From CBDCFV01 sp965203835 (GTDB lineage: Bacteria; Chloroflexota; Dehalococcoidia; Lucifugimonadales; UBA3495), in the NCBI GenBank assembly GCA_965203835.1, contig OZ241919.1, positions 1,364,001-1,428,000 of the forward strand: a stretch of DNA of 64,000 bases, written 5' to 3'. Position 1 is the first letter of the stretch. The number at the start of each line of letters is the position of its first letter. The notes under the pieces were generated by a model that ran no database searches, had not been told where the DNA came from, and saw nothing but the letters and a program-made list of their open reading frames with translations. A program made the position numbers and the translations under genes. Positions 35,036 through 43,557 of this stretch are shown piece by piece.

Positions 35036-35713
35036 ATGTACGATTTTCACACGCACACCTTCCTCAGCGACGGGGTGCTTTCGCCGATAGAGTTGATACG
35101 CCGCGCGTTGGCGCGGGGCTACAAGGCCATTGGGATTACGGACCACGTGGGTGTGGGCAACCTGGAGTACGTGGTGAAGACCCTGGTCACCGACTGCGCC
35201 GTGGCTACCAAGCGTTGGGACATTCTCGCCATGCCCGGGGTAGAGATTACCCACGTGCCCAAGGAAGACATCGACATGGTGGCCCGGTCTGCCAAGGAAC
35301 TCGGGGCGAAGTTGGTCAACGTCCACGGGGAAACTCCCGTGGAGCCGGTGGAACCCGGCACCAATGAGGCGGCGGTGCGGTCTTCCTTCGTCGACGTGTT
35401 GGCGCATCCGGGGTTGATTACCTACGAGGTTGCGCGGCTCGCGGCGGAGAACGGGGTGTACCTGGAGGTCTCAGCCCGAAGAGGGCACAGCCTCACCAAT
35501 GGGCACGTGGTCAAGACCGCCAGGAAAGCGGGAGCGGTAATGGTGTTGGACTCAGATGCCCATGAGCCGGGAGACCTGTTGACTCCCGAGTTGGCCGACA
35601 GGGTAGCCAGGGGCGCCGGTCTGGAGAATGACGAAGTCCACGCCTTGCTGGAGTCTAATCCGCGAGGGTTGCTTGCCAAAATGGGATTCGGTCCTGTTTA
35701 CGTACCTCCGTAG
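35036..35713 (+). CDS. PHP-domain phosphoesterase
   Basis: 225 aa from ATG 35036, which immediately opens the first PHP motif MYDFHTHTFLSDG. The frame runs further upstream but passes through the REP doublet and is not gene-like. Other PHP metal-binding motifs follow: GITDHVG, MPGVEITH, VNVHGE, DVLAHPG and VLDSDAHEPGDL. PHP enzymes are trinuclear-metal phosphatases such as histidinol phosphatase. The exact substrate is unknown. Confidence 0.8.
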   Translation: MYDFHTHTFLSDGVLSPIELIRRALARGYKAIGITDHVGVGNLEYVVKTLVTDCAVATKRWDILAMPGVEITHVPKEDIDMVARSAKELGAKLVNVHGETPVEPVEPGTNEAAVRSSFVDVLAHPGLITYEVARLAAENGVYLEVSARRGHSLTNGHVVKTARKAGAVMVLDSDAHEPGDLLTPELADRVARGAGLENDEVHALLESNPRGLLAKMGFGPVYVPP

Positions 35714-35747
35714 ATGACTGAAAACGCACCGCAGCAGGGTGCGCCTT

Positions 35748-35888
35748 TTAAGACTTGCCTATCCGGAACACCCTGGTGCTGCAGACGGGGCAAACACCCC
35801 GCGTTGCGGGGCGTCCGTTCTTGAGAGTGACCTGCTGAGGGTCCTTTATCTCCTGTTTACTACGGCACTTGAAACAGTATGCCTCCAT
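35748..35888 (-). CDS. DUF5679 zinc-ribbon mini-protein
   Basis: 46 aa. The sequence begins MEAYCFKCRSKQEIKDP and ends CPVCSTRVFRIGKS, two CxxC knuckles that should bind one zinc. GGGAG at about 35897-35901 supports the ATG at 35888; the frame extends to 35990 but the upstream part is not conserved. DUF5679 proteins of this length are common in Chloroflexota and of unknown function. A strong promoter lies about 190 nt upstream (36087-36114). Confidence 0.85.
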   Translation of the reverse strand: MEAYCFKCRSKQEIKDPQQVTLKNGRPATRGVCPVCSTRVFRIGKS

Positions 35889-36056
35889 GTTCAATACTCC
35901 CGGTTCATTCGAAAATACTGCATTGGTCGGCGGGCAGCTAATCGCAAAACGATAGCTACCTTTGGAATGGATTAACAAAGAGCGGCCCAACTCTGCGCTA
36001 CGGAAGAGGACAGCCCGCGTGGCGGGTCACACGCTTCTCACAAACAGGGCGGCGCT

Positions 36057-36143
36057 ATCGAGCCTGAGGGGAATGTAGCACAGTCAAATATACAGTGCGG
36101 GAAACGTTTGTCAATGCCAATTTAATGACATCTCAGGCTCGAT
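36057..36143. repeat. 12-bp inverted repeats flanking a promoter
   Basis: ATCGAGCCTGAG (36057-36068) and its perfect complement CTCAGGCTCGAT (36132-36143) are separated by 63 bp that contain a near-consensus promoter. The right arm runs into TTTT. The structure could be an invertible promoter segment, a terminator with a large loop, or paired operators. The gap 35889-36198 holds no open reading frame that I trust. Confidence 0.65.
36087..36114 (-). promoter_or_regulatory. Sigma-70-type promoter for the DUF5679 gene
   Basis: On the minus strand, TTGACA (36114-36109), a 16-nt spacer and TATATT (36092-36087). Transcription would begin near 36080, giving a leader of about 190 nt before the ATG at 35888. 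It lies inside the 12-bp inverted repeats. Confidence 0.75.
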
Positions 36144-36198
36144 TTTTGAGGCTGACACGGGGCCTCGACCAAGAGTATTCCCTTGAATATTACGCCGG

Positions 36199-37158
36199 TT
36201 ACGCAGCGTCCGGCGCATAGGGTGATGGGGCATCGATCTCGAAGACCTTTACCGGTCTCCATGAATTGTCGGTCCTGTTAAAACGGACAATGGCCAGGAA
36301 ACGACCGTCGGAACCGTAGGCGCGGAACTCTTCCAGATAGCCCGCATCCTGACGGGTGCGCCCCACGCTCACCGTCTGTCCATGGCGCAGATATTGTTCA
36401 GCCCGTGGCCCAAAGGAGACGCTTTTAAGGTCCCTCAACACCCAGTCCACCGGCACCAGGCATTCCTGCAGAGGACTGCCGCCGGTTGTTTCCGGGTCCA
36501 ATTGTTCAAGGGTAACCGCTGTTTCGGCTTTGAAAGCCCCGCAGGAAAGCCGCTCCAAGTCCACCACATGGGCGCCGCAGCCCAGCAACTCCCCCAAGTC
36601 GTGGGCCAAGGACCGCATGTACGCCCCTTTGCCGCATTCCACTTCCAATACCAGGGTTGGAAGGTCCGCACGGACGATGCGAATGTCGTGAATCTCCACT
36701 TCCCGGGACTGTCGCTCGACTTCCACGCCCGCGCGGGCCAGCTTGTACAGGCGCTGACCGCCCACTTTTATGGCGCTGTACATCGGCGGAAGTTGGTCGA
36801 TTACCCCGTCGAACGTTGAAAGGGCATCTTCAACTTGATGAAGGGTCAAGCCGTCGGCGTCCCGGGTGGCGACCACTTCCCCTTCTTTGTCGTAGGTAGC
36901 GGTGGTGACGCCGAACAGCACCTCCATCAAGTATTTCTTTCTTCCCCCGACTACATAGTCCATCAGCCGGGTAGCTTGGCCAAAACAGACCGGCAACACA
37001 CCTTTCGCCAACGGGTCCATGGTGCCGCCGTGGCCAACTTTCCGCTTCTGCCCGGACAGGCGCTTGATTCTCCGCAGCGCATCCATGGAGGTGATGCCTG
37101 AAGGCTTGTACAGGTTTATGAAGCCGTTCAATGACGGCTTTGTCGCGGTCTTGGGCAT
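36199..37158 (-). CDS. truB: tRNA pseudouridine(55) synthase
   Basis: 319 aa. The catalytic Asp48 lies in the family motif GHGGTMDPLAKGVLP; the N-terminal FINLYKPSGITSMDALRR and the later YSAIKVGGQRLYKLAR and CGKGAYMRSLAHDLGE segments are also diagnostic. It converts U55 in the T-loop of tRNA to pseudouridine. The C-terminal 80 residues form a PUA-like domain. It is the last gene of the nusA-rnpM-infB-rbfA-truB operon, 42 bp after rbfA. Confidence 0.95.
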   Translation of the reverse strand: MPKTATKPSLNGFINLYKPSGITSMDALRRIKRLSGQKRKVGHGGTMDPLAKGVLPVCFGQATRLMDYVVGGRKKYLMEVLFGVTTATYDKEGEVVATRDADGLTLHQVEDALSTFDGVIDQLPPMYSAIKVGGQRLYKLARAGVEVERQSREVEIHDIRIVRADLPTLVLEVECGKGAYMRSLAHDLGELLGCGAHVVDLERLSCGAFKAETAVTLEQLDPETTGGSPLQECLVPVDWVLRDLKSVSFGPRAEQYLRHGQTVSVGRTRQDAGYLEEFRAYGSDGRFLAIVRFNRTDNSWRPVKVFEIDAPSPYAPDAA

Positions 37159-37200
37159 AAGCGATACATCCCCGGTAAATGGCGACTGTCGGGCGGGTGG

Positions 37201-37602
37201 CTAACGTTCGGGATTTTCGGGCAGGTCCGAGGGCATTCCTTCCATTGAGCTTCCATCCGGCGTTGCGGGAATCTGGTCCATGATCTGTAGCACTCGATCG
37301 GCTTCTTCCATTGAGTCGTCGAGGGCGAATCTCAGGAAAGGCGTATAGCGCAAGACCAGCCTGTCCCGCAACTCTCTTCTCAAAAACGCCGCGGCCGATC
37401 GGATGCCTTCCAGCGCATCCCGCTTGGCTTCGTCATCGCCCATGACGCTGACAAGGACCAAAGCGTTCCGCAAGTCGCCGGAGGTCTGGACCTCGGTGAT
37501 GGTTATCACGCCGTTCAGCCTCGGGTCCTTTATCTGACGGGCCAGGACCTGGCTTATTTCCTGGCGCAATAGGCCGTTTATGCGGTCAACACGTCGGGGC
37601 AT
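37201..37602 (-). CDS. rbfA: 30S ribosome-binding factor A
   Basis: 133 aa with RbfA signatures: RRVDRINGLLRQEISQVLARQIKDPRL at the start, VSVMGDDEAKRDALEGIRSAAAFLRREL in the middle and LRYTPFLRFALDDSMEEADRV. It is a KH-like protein needed for late maturation of the small ribosomal subunit, especially in the cold. It lies between infB and truB, the conserved order. Confidence 0.93.
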   Translation of the reverse strand: MPRRVDRINGLLRQEISQVLARQIKDPRLNGVITITEVQTSGDLRNALVLVSVMGDDEAKRDALEGIRSAAAFLRRELRDRLVLRYTPFLRFALDDSMEEADRVLQIMDQIPATPDGSSMEGMPSDLPENPER

Positions 37603-37668
37603 GGCGGGCTCCTCCGCCGGAAGGCGGCACGATGGTCACTCAAACGCAGGGGCGGATACCGTAGGGAC

Positions 37669-39456
37669 TTACACGCGGTCCCTTTCCTGACGGTGGGCTT
37701 CCAGAATATCGCCCGGTTCAAAGTCGTTGAAGCCCTGCAGGATGATACCGCATTCCGTGCCCAGGGCCGCTTCGTTAACTTCATCGCGGAAGTGACGCAG
37801 GCTGGCGATGGGGCCTTCATACAGCACATCTTCATCGCGAGTAACCCTGACGGCGGCGCCCCGGGTGATACGACCTTCGATGATCCGGCATCCCGCAATT
37901 CTGACCCCGCGGCGGGATGGGAAAATTTCCCGTACCTCGCCCCGGCCCAATATAACGTCGATATAGGTTGGCTCCAAAAGACCCTGCAACGCCAGGTTAA
38001 CGTCGTCTATCAGGTGGTAGATAATCTGGTAATGCCTTATCTGGACTCCCAGCCGGTGGGACAGCCTTTCGGCGCTGGGTTCCGTGCCTACATTGAATCC
38101 GATCACTATCGCTTCCGAGGCGCTGGCCAGCAGAATATCGGACTCTGTAATTCCGCCTGAGCTGGAGTGAAGCAACCGCACCTTGAAATCCGAGGACAGA
38201 TTCTCCAGTGCTTGTCGGACGGCTTCCACGCTGCCCTGCACGTCTGCTTTGAGCACCAGGTTCAACTCTTTTCGGTCGTCGGAACTTTGGTTGACAACCT
38301 CCTCCAGCGTCAAAGCGCGGGCCTGTGCTGCTTGGGAAGAGTAATAGCTGCCCTTGGAGGAGGCCATGGAGCGAGCTTCACGTTCGTTAGTCACAATCGC
38401 GAACGGGTCGCCTGCTTCGGGAAGGGAACTGAAACCAAGGATTTCGGCAGGCGTTCCCGGGGGCACATCTTCCATAGATTGTCCGCGCTCGTTGTTGATG
38501 GCCCTCACACGGCCCCAAGCGCTTCCGGCGGAAATGTAGTCTCCCACGGTAAGGCTGCCGTCCTGCACCAGCAGGGTTGCGGTCGAGCCGCGTTTACGGT
38601 CCAGCTTGGCTTCGACGATAACGCCGGTGGCCGCCTTGCCGGGGTTGGCTTTCAACTCGGAGATTTCCGCCACCACGAGAAGGTTTTCCAGCAAGTCGTC
38701 TACTCCGTCGCCCGTCCGGGCCGAGACCTCTACGGAGATTACGTCTCCTCCCCAGTCCTCTACCAGCAAGTCCCGCTCGCTCAACTGCCGTTTGACCCGT
38801 TCCGGGTCGGCGGTGGGCAGGTCCATCTTGTTAATGGCTACCACCATGGGCACTTGGGCCGCCCTGACATGGTCGATGGCCTCAATTGTCTGCGGCATTA
38901 TGCCGTCGTCGGCCGCCACCACCAGCACGGCTATGTCGGTTACCCTGGAACCGCGGGCCCTTATGGCTGTGAACGCTTCGTGGCCCGGGGTGTCTAGGAA
39001 AGTAATTTTCTCGTCATTGTACTCAACCTGATAAGCGCCGATGTGTTGCGTGATCCCTCCCACTTCCCTGTCCGCCACCTTGGTTCTCCGGATCGTGTCC
39101 AACAGTGCGGTCTTTCCATGGTCGACGTGTCCCAGAATCGTCACTACCGGAGGCCGGGTTACCATGTCTGCTTCGTCAGCGTCCTCAGCCTCTCGGACGG
39201 CAGTCCTGATCGGACCGCTTTCCGGCTCTGCCATGGTAGTCCTGATACCGAATGCGGAGGTAACCAACGTCGCCATCTGGTAGTCGATGACCTGGTTCAT
39301 CGACGCCATGATGCCGTTTCTCATCAGTTGCTTGATGACGTCAATGGGGTTCTGGTCGGTAAGTTCGGAGAGACGTTGGACGGTAAGGGTTTCAGGTAGC
39401 ACCAGAGCTCTTGATTGTCGACGCCTACTCTGTGTTGCGCGTCCGTCAGTAGTCAT
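37669..39456 (-). CDS. infB: Translation initiation factor IF-2
   Basis: 595 aa. After a short IF2_N-type helical domain (about residues 20-75), the GTPase core shows G1 GHVDHGKT, G3 DTPGHE and G4 NKMD, followed by domains II-IV. The long basic N-terminal extension of enterobacterial IF-2 is missing, giving a compact protein as seen in several deep-branching phyla. It delivers initiator tRNA to the 30S subunit. A GGAGGG ribosome binding site precedes the ATG, and rnpM ends 18 bp upstream. Confidence 0.95.
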   Translation of the reverse strand: MTTDGRATQSRRRQSRALVLPETLTVQRLSELTDQNPIDVIKQLMRNGIMASMNQVIDYQMATLVTSAFGIRTTMAEPESGPIRTAVREAEDADEADMVTRPPVVTILGHVDHGKTALLDTIRRTKVADREVGGITQHIGAYQVEYNDEKITFLDTPGHEAFTAIRARGSRVTDIAVLVVAADDGIMPQTIEAIDHVRAAQVPMVVAINKMDLPTADPERVKRQLSERDLLVEDWGGDVISVEVSARTGDGVDDLLENLLVVAEISELKANPGKAATGVIVEAKLDRKRGSTATLLVQDGSLTVGDYISAGSAWGRVRAINNERGQSMEDVPPGTPAEILGFSSLPEAGDPFAIVTNEREARSMASSKGSYYSSQAAQARALTLEEVVNQSSDDRKELNLVLKADVQGSVEAVRQALENLSSDFKVRLLHSSSGGITESDILLASASEAIVIGFNVGTEPSAERLSHRLGVQIRHYQIIYHLIDDVNLALQGLLEPTYIDVILGRGEVREIFPSRRGVRIAGCRIIEGRITRGAAVRVTRDEDVLYEGPIASLRHFRDEVNEAALGTECGIILQGFNDFEPGDILEAHRQERDRV

Positions 39457-39474
39457 TCAACCCTCCACACCGCG

Positions 39475-39750
39475 TTATACTATCGTCTCCTGGTAAAATG
39501 CCAGCAGTTGGGCTTGGTCATCCGGTGAAATGGTGACAGACAGGCTTTTCTCTAAGCGTTTGCTTTGCAAGCCTTGCCGCCAGCACGCCGCCTTACGGCA
39601 AAGATATGCGCCCCTGCCGGCGCTTTTGCCGGTTTCGTCAACCAACACAGTCCCTTGGGGGGTGCGTACTACCCGGACAAGCTCCCGCTTGGCGGACTTT
39701 TGGCCGCAGGCCACACACTTACGGTCCGGTATGTGCCGTCGTTGGGCCAA
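39475..39750 (-). CDS. rnpM: YlxR-family RNase P modulator
   Basis: 91 aa. It has the YlxR signature RRHIPDRKCVACGQKSAKRELVRVVR, an AGRGAYLC motif and the CRKAACW segment. In Bacillus the homologue (RnpM/YlxR) binds RNase P RNA and modulates its activity. Its position between nusA and infB is strongly conserved across bacteria. It starts 35 bp after nusA. Confidence 0.9.
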   Translation of the reverse strand: MAQRRHIPDRKCVACGQKSAKRELVRVVRTPQGTVLVDETGKSAGRGAYLCRKAACWRQGLQSKRLEKSLSVTISPDDQAQLLAFYQETIV

Positions 39751-39785
39751 TTCAACTATCCTTGGTTGGCTGGAGAAAGACTCTG

Positions 39786-41408
39786 TTAACGGCCCCCCCG
39801 CCGGTTGCCCTTGGGTCTCGCGGCGCCGCCCCGGCGGGCACGGTTATTCCGCCTCCCGCCGCCCCGGGTCTCTTCTATCAGGTCTTCGGCGAAGCGAATC
39901 TTTCCGGCGTCCGGCGTCAGCATCGCGATCGGGGCCAAGTCTGGAGACAGCACCAGATCGGCCTCCTCTTCGTCCTCGTCCTCGGTCTCCTCTGCTTCGT
40001 CCGACATAATCTCCACCTCGTCCAAGGTGAAGGTATCCAGATCATCGACGCTGAACGTGGGTAGGGCTTCCTCTTCCCGGGCGCGCTTTTCATCCTCTTC
40101 CCGCATCAGGGCTTCCAGGATTTCATCTTCGTCAATCTCTGGAACGGGCGCTTCCTCGGGTGCTGCCGCCTCTACGGGCTCTTCCTCGACCGTCGCCTCC
40201 AGCGCCGTCTCGGCCAGTGTATCGGCGGCAACCGGGGTCAACTCTTCCTCCACAGCCTCTTCTACGTCGGTTTCGGCTTGCGCCAGGCTGGCTGCCAGTT
40301 CGGCTTCTCTCGCCAGCGCCTGTTCGGCAGCGAGTTGCAGGCGGCGGGCCTCTCTTATCTCCTCCCACTCGGTCATTCCCTTGATGTCCAGGCGCCAACC
40401 CGTGAGCCTGGCGGCCAGCCGGGTATTCTGCCCCTCTTTACCGATGGCAAGAGACAATTGGCGGTCCGGGACCACCACCGTAGCGGTAGAGTCTCCGTGG
40501 GAAAGCTCGACGGTTATCACTTCTGATGGGCTTAGCGCCTTGCCAATAAACACTCTCGGGTCTTCGTCCCAGGATACTATGTCGATTTTTTCCCCTTGCA
40601 ATTCGTTGACGATGCTCTGGATGCGATTGCCGCGCACCCCGATGCACGAGCCCACGGGATCGATACCCTGCTGGGTAGCGTTAACCGCTACCTTGCTGCG
40701 GAAGCCCGCTTCCCGCGCTATGGCCTTGATCTCTACGGCGCCGCTGTAGACTTCCGGCACCTCGATCTCGAACAGCCGTTTCAACATGTCCTTATGGCCG
40801 CGGGATACAAGTATCTCCGGCCCTTTCGAGGCGCTGCGCACGCTTAGCACGTAAACTTTGACCCGTTGACCTTTCCGGTATCTCTCGGTGGGCACCTGCT
40901 CGTCATAAGGCAGTACCGCTTGCGCCCGCCCCAAGTCCAATGTTATGGTGCGCATCCCGTCGGTCTGTTCGATTACGCCGGATACAATGTCGCCTTCGTG
41001 TTGCAGGAACTCTTGATAGAGCAGCTCTCTCTCCGCTTCCCGTAATCGCTGCAGGACCACCTGCTTGGCGGTCTGTGCGGCGATCCGGCTGGCGTTGTGG
41101 GGCAGCGGCTCTTGAGCGGCTACTTCGTCCCCCACGTCTGCGGAGGTCTTGATGTACTGAGCATCCTTCAGGCTGATTTCGCGGTCGGGGTCTTCTACAG
41201 ATTCCACTACGGTCTTGAGGGCGTAAATGTTGACTTCCCCAGTGTTGGGGTTCAACTTGACGGATATGTTCTGACCCGACGCCGGGTTGTCTTTCTTGAA
41301 CGCGGACGCCAGAGCCACTTCAATCGCTTGCAGCACCTGCTCTCTGGGCAGGTGGCGCTCCGCTGCCAACTGAGTCAGCGCTATCAAAAAATCGCTTTTC
41401 ACGGCCAA
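39786..41408 (-). CDS. nusA: Transcription termination/antitermination factor NusA with unusual acidic and RG-rich tail
   Basis: 540 aa. NusA N-terminal domain (1-125), S1 domain (about 130-200), and two KH domains (GSCIGVRGNRIQSIVNEL and LAIGKEGQNTRLAARLTG) are complete by about residue 350. The remaining 190 residues are unusual: a Glu/Asp/Ala-rich low-complexity region (about 365-500) ending in an Arg/Gly-rich basic tail (RGGGRRNNRARRGG...). The promoter and hairpin leader lie just upstream. rimP, normally before nusA, is not adjacent. Confidence 0.93.
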   Translation of the reverse strand: MAVKSDFLIALTQLAAERHLPREQVLQAIEVALASAFKKDNPASGQNISVKLNPNTGEVNIYALKTVVESVEDPDREISLKDAQYIKTSADVGDEVAAQEPLPHNASRIAAQTAKQVVLQRLREAERELLYQEFLQHEGDIVSGVIEQTDGMRTITLDLGRAQAVLPYDEQVPTERYRKGQRVKVYVLSVRSASKGPEILVSRGHKDMLKRLFEIEVPEVYSGAVEIKAIAREAGFRSKVAVNATQQGIDPVGSCIGVRGNRIQSIVNELQGEKIDIVSWDEDPRVFIGKALSPSEVITVELSHGDSTATVVVPDRQLSLAIGKEGQNTRLAARLTGWRLDIKGMTEWEEIREARRLQLAAEQALAREAELAASLAQAETDVEEAVEEELTPVAADTLAETALEATVEEEPVEAAAPEEAPVPEIDEDEILEALMREEDEKRAREEEALPTFSVDDLDTFTLDEVEIMSDEAEETEDEDEEEADLVLSPDLAPIAMLTPDAGKIRFAEDLIEETRGGGRRNNRARRGGAARPKGNRRGGR

Positions 41409-41454
41409 GCCCCCTGGGTGAAAATACCCTGAAACCGAGCCAACCTAATCAAGA

Positions 41455-41478
41455 AGAAAGCGGGAAACCCCGCTTTCT
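41455..41478 (-). promoter_or_regulatory. Hairpin in the nusA operon leader
   Basis: Perfect 10-bp stem AGAAAGCGGG / CCCGCTTTCT with a 4-nt loop, followed on the minus strand by TCTTGATT. It begins about 15 nt after the predicted transcription start and ends 46 nt before the nusA ATG. It could be an attenuator or a 5' stabiliser; NusA autoregulation through such a leader is conceivable but unproven. Confidence 0.55.
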
Positions 41479-41499
41479 GAGACCCGCTTATTTAGAGGC

Positions 41500-41528
41500 A
41501 GTATAGCATCGTAGAGGTGTGGTTTCAA
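41500..41528 (-). promoter_or_regulatory. Promoter for the nusA operon
   Basis: On the minus strand, TTGAAA (41528-41523), 17-nt spacer and TATACT (41505-41500) with an extended -10 TGC directly upstream. The start would fall near 41493, giving a leader of about 85 nt. Confidence 0.75.
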
Positions 41529-41539
41529 GTTACATAACT

Positions 41540-41575
41540 AGGCCGCCGAGAGCGGAAAGTCACTCCCGGCGGCCT
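41540..41575 (-). terminator. Possible terminator hairpin after cysM
   Basis: Inverted repeats AGGCCGCCG / CGGCGGCCT with an 18-nt loop in which GGAG and CTC can extend the stem, 64 nt after the cysM stop on the minus strand. There is no clear T-run after it, so termination may be Rho-assisted or incomplete. Confidence 0.45.
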
Positions 41576-41638
41576 CTTCTTACGCTGTGACGGGGGCTGC
41601 GCAACGGCAATGCGGCACTGTCTAAACCTGCCGAAACA

Positions 41639-42589
41639 TCACCACCATATCTTGCCTTGGGCCTCCTTGGCCAACTGTTCGTAGTCTTTCGTCCAAAGAT
41701 TCGTGCTCAGATATTTCCAGCCGCCGTCAGCCAGCAAACACACTATGTTGCCTTCGTCCATTCGTTCGGCCTGCCGCAGGGCGCCGTATACTACCGAGCC
41801 GGATGAGATACCCGCGAATATGCCTTCCTGTTGCAGCAGGCTCTTGGTGGTGCTGAAGGCGTCGAAGCTGCTCACCAGCCTGCGCGAGTCAAGCAGGTTG
41901 ATGTCCAGGATGGGCGGTATGAATCCCTCCTCCAAGCTGCGCAGTCCCGATATGAAGTCCTCCGGCTCGGGCGCGACGGCGACGATCTTTACGTCGGGAT
42001 TGTGCTCTTTCAACCGGCGGCCAACGCCCATAAGGGTGCCCCCGGTGCCCAGGCCGGCTACGAACATGTCCACGTCCGGCATGGTTTCGACGATCTCGAC
42101 GCCGGTTGTTTCGTAATGGGCCCCCGGGTTGCCGCCATTCCCATACTGATAGAGCATGAAGTAGTCGCCGGGGTTTTTCTCCACCAGGTCCTGTGCCACT
42201 TCAATCGAGCCGTTAGTGCCCCGGGACCCTTCGGAGTAGACGATCTCAGCTCCGTAGGCGTGCAGCAGTTGGGTGCGTTCGGGACTGACGTTTTCCGGCA
42301 TCACCACCGCGACCCGATAGCCCTTGAGCCTGCTGACCATGGCGATGGAAATACCGGTGTTGCCGCTGGTGGGTTCCAGTATCGTGCGGCTGGGAGAAAT
42401 CTCGCCATCCCGCTCGGCGTTCTCAATCATCTTGAGGGCGATGCGGTCCTTCAGGCTGCCGGTAGGGTTTTGTCCCTCCAGCTTGGCGAATATCCTCACC
42501 CCTTCCTTGGGACTCATGTTGGCGAGTTCCACCATAGGGGTGTTGCCTATGGTTGCGAGTATTCCCTTGTAGGTCAACCTTGTAACCAT
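41639..42589 (-). CDS. cysM: Cysteine synthase, CysM-like (probable CysO-dependent O-phosphoserine sulfhydrylase)
   Basis: 316 aa PLP fold-II enzyme. The PLP lysine is in NPTGSLKDR, and the phosphate loop is EPTSGNTGIS. The sequence has features of actinobacterial CysM rather than CysK: RLKGYRVAVVMPEN, YQYGNGGNPGAH, FVAGLGTGGTLMGVGR, DEGFIP-like SLEEGFIPP and the C-terminal LADGGWKYLST...GKIWW ending. In Mycobacterium that enzyme takes sulfur from the thiocarboxylated carrier CysO. The MoeB-like gene 22 bp upstream fits this, though no CysO gene is visible in the window. Confidence 0.88.
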   Translation of the reverse strand: MVTRLTYKGILATIGNTPMVELANMSPKEGVRIFAKLEGQNPTGSLKDRIALKMIENAERDGEISPSRTILEPTSGNTGISIAMVSRLKGYRVAVVMPENVSPERTQLLHAYGAEIVYSEGSRGTNGSIEVAQDLVEKNPGDYFMLYQYGNGGNPGAHYETTGVEIVETMPDVDMFVAGLGTGGTLMGVGRRLKEHNPDVKIVAVAPEPEDFISGLRSLEEGFIPPILDINLLDSRRLVSSFDAFSTTKSLLQQEGIFAGISSGSVVYGALRQAERMDEGNIVCLLADGGWKYLSTNLWTKDYEQLAKEAQGKIWW

Positions 42590-42611
42590 AACCTCTCGGC
42601 TTTGGGCAGGC

Positions 42612-43454
42612 TTAGTCGAACGCGGCGCCTGCGGTCTCTGGCTCCGTCAGTCCGCAGAAGATTTCGTAGTCGATCAGTTCGGTCACCGTCGGGTTGTCGC
42701 CGCACAACGGACATGCCGGGTTCCGCTTCAACTTGACCTCGCGGAAGCTCATGCTGAGCGCGTCGACCAGCATGAGACGGGAACTCAAGGACTCTCCTAT
42801 TCCCAGCATCAACTTCAGGGCCTCGGTCGACTGGATGCTTCCCACCAATCCGGTAAGGGCTCCCAGTACGCCGGCTTCCGCGCAGTTGGGCACCATGCCC
42901 GGAGGAGGAGGCGACGGGAAGAGGCAGCGGTAACAGCCTTCGCCGGGGATGAACACCGTGGCCTGCCCGTCGAAGATCAGGATGCTGCCATCCACCAGCG
43001 GCTTGCCTTCCAGGTAGCAAGCGTCATTGACCAAGTAGCGGGTGGCGAAGTTGTCCGCCCCGTTGATTACCAGGTCGTACTGCCCGATTATCTCCCGGGC
43101 GTTATGGGACTCCAGCCTGTCCTCGTGGAGCACCACGTTGACGTCTGGATTGTAGGCCTTCAGGTTGTCTTTCGCAGACTCCAGCTTGGGGCGGCCAATG
43201 TCCTTGGTGTGATGCAATATCTGGCGTTGCAGGTTGGAAATGTCCACCACGTCAAAATCAACGATACCAACCGTTCCCACACCGGCCAAGGTCAAGTATA
43301 TGGCAGACGGGGAGCCGAGGCCGCCCGCTCCTACTATCAAGGCCTTGGACTGGAGAAGGGCGCGCTGCCCCCTGCTTCCCACATCGCCCATTATGATATG
43401 GCGGCTGTACCGGCTTACCTGCTCTGGTGTCAGGACCAATGGTTGTTGGGTCAT
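42612..43454 (-). CDS. moeB: HesA/MoeB/ThiF-family adenylyltransferase
   Basis: 280 aa. The ATP-binding glycine motif GAGGLGSP is near residue 42, DVVDISNLQRQ follows, then NGADNFATRYLVND. Zinc-binding CxxC pairs are at CYRC and CPLC. The last 25 residues (VTELIDYEIFCG) resemble the C terminus of MoeB-type enzymes without a rhodanese domain. Such proteins adenylate the C-terminal Gly-Gly of a ubiquitin-like sulfur carrier. Located between an Rrf2 regulator and cysM, it probably activates a CysO-like carrier for cysteine synthesis. Confidence 0.88.
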   Translation of the reverse strand: MTQQPLVLTPEQVSRYSRHIIMGDVGSRGQRALLQSKALIVGAGGLGSPSAIYLTLAGVGTVGIVDFDVVDISNLQRQILHHTKDIGRPKLESAKDNLKAYNPDVNVVLHEDRLESHNAREIIGQYDLVINGADNFATRYLVNDACYLEGKPLVDGSILIFDGQATVFIPGEGCYRCLFPSPPPPGMVPNCAEAGVLGALTGLVGSIQSTEALKLMLGIGESLSSRLMLVDALSMSFREVKLKRNPACPLCGDNPTVTELIDYEIFCGLTEPETAGAAFD

Positions 43455-43493
43455 GCTACCTTCTCCTCAGTATTGTTCTCGGCCTGCCCCAGT

Positions 43494-43518
43494 GGATTCC
43501 CGCGAAGGCGGGAATGAC
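43494..43518. repeat. REP-like palindrome
   Basis: GGATTCCCGCGAAGGCGGGAATGAC, an almost perfect palindrome of the window's REP family, located between the Rrf2 gene and moeB. It lies within the presumed operon, so it will be transcribed as a hairpin. Confidence 0.8.
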
Positions 43519-43557
43519 AGCAGGGGTGTGTTCAACGGGTTGCAGTCAAGGCTGCGG

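Noticed and set aside
34823..35713. Longer PHP protein starting at 34823
   Set aside because: Its first 71 codons run through a REP element and lack conservation; the PHP domain begins exactly at ATG 35036.
35889..36198. A tRNA or structured RNA gene in the gap before truB
   Set aside because: I found no cloverleaf, T-loop motif or known RNA consensus; the gap is explained by a promoter, inverted repeats and a leader.
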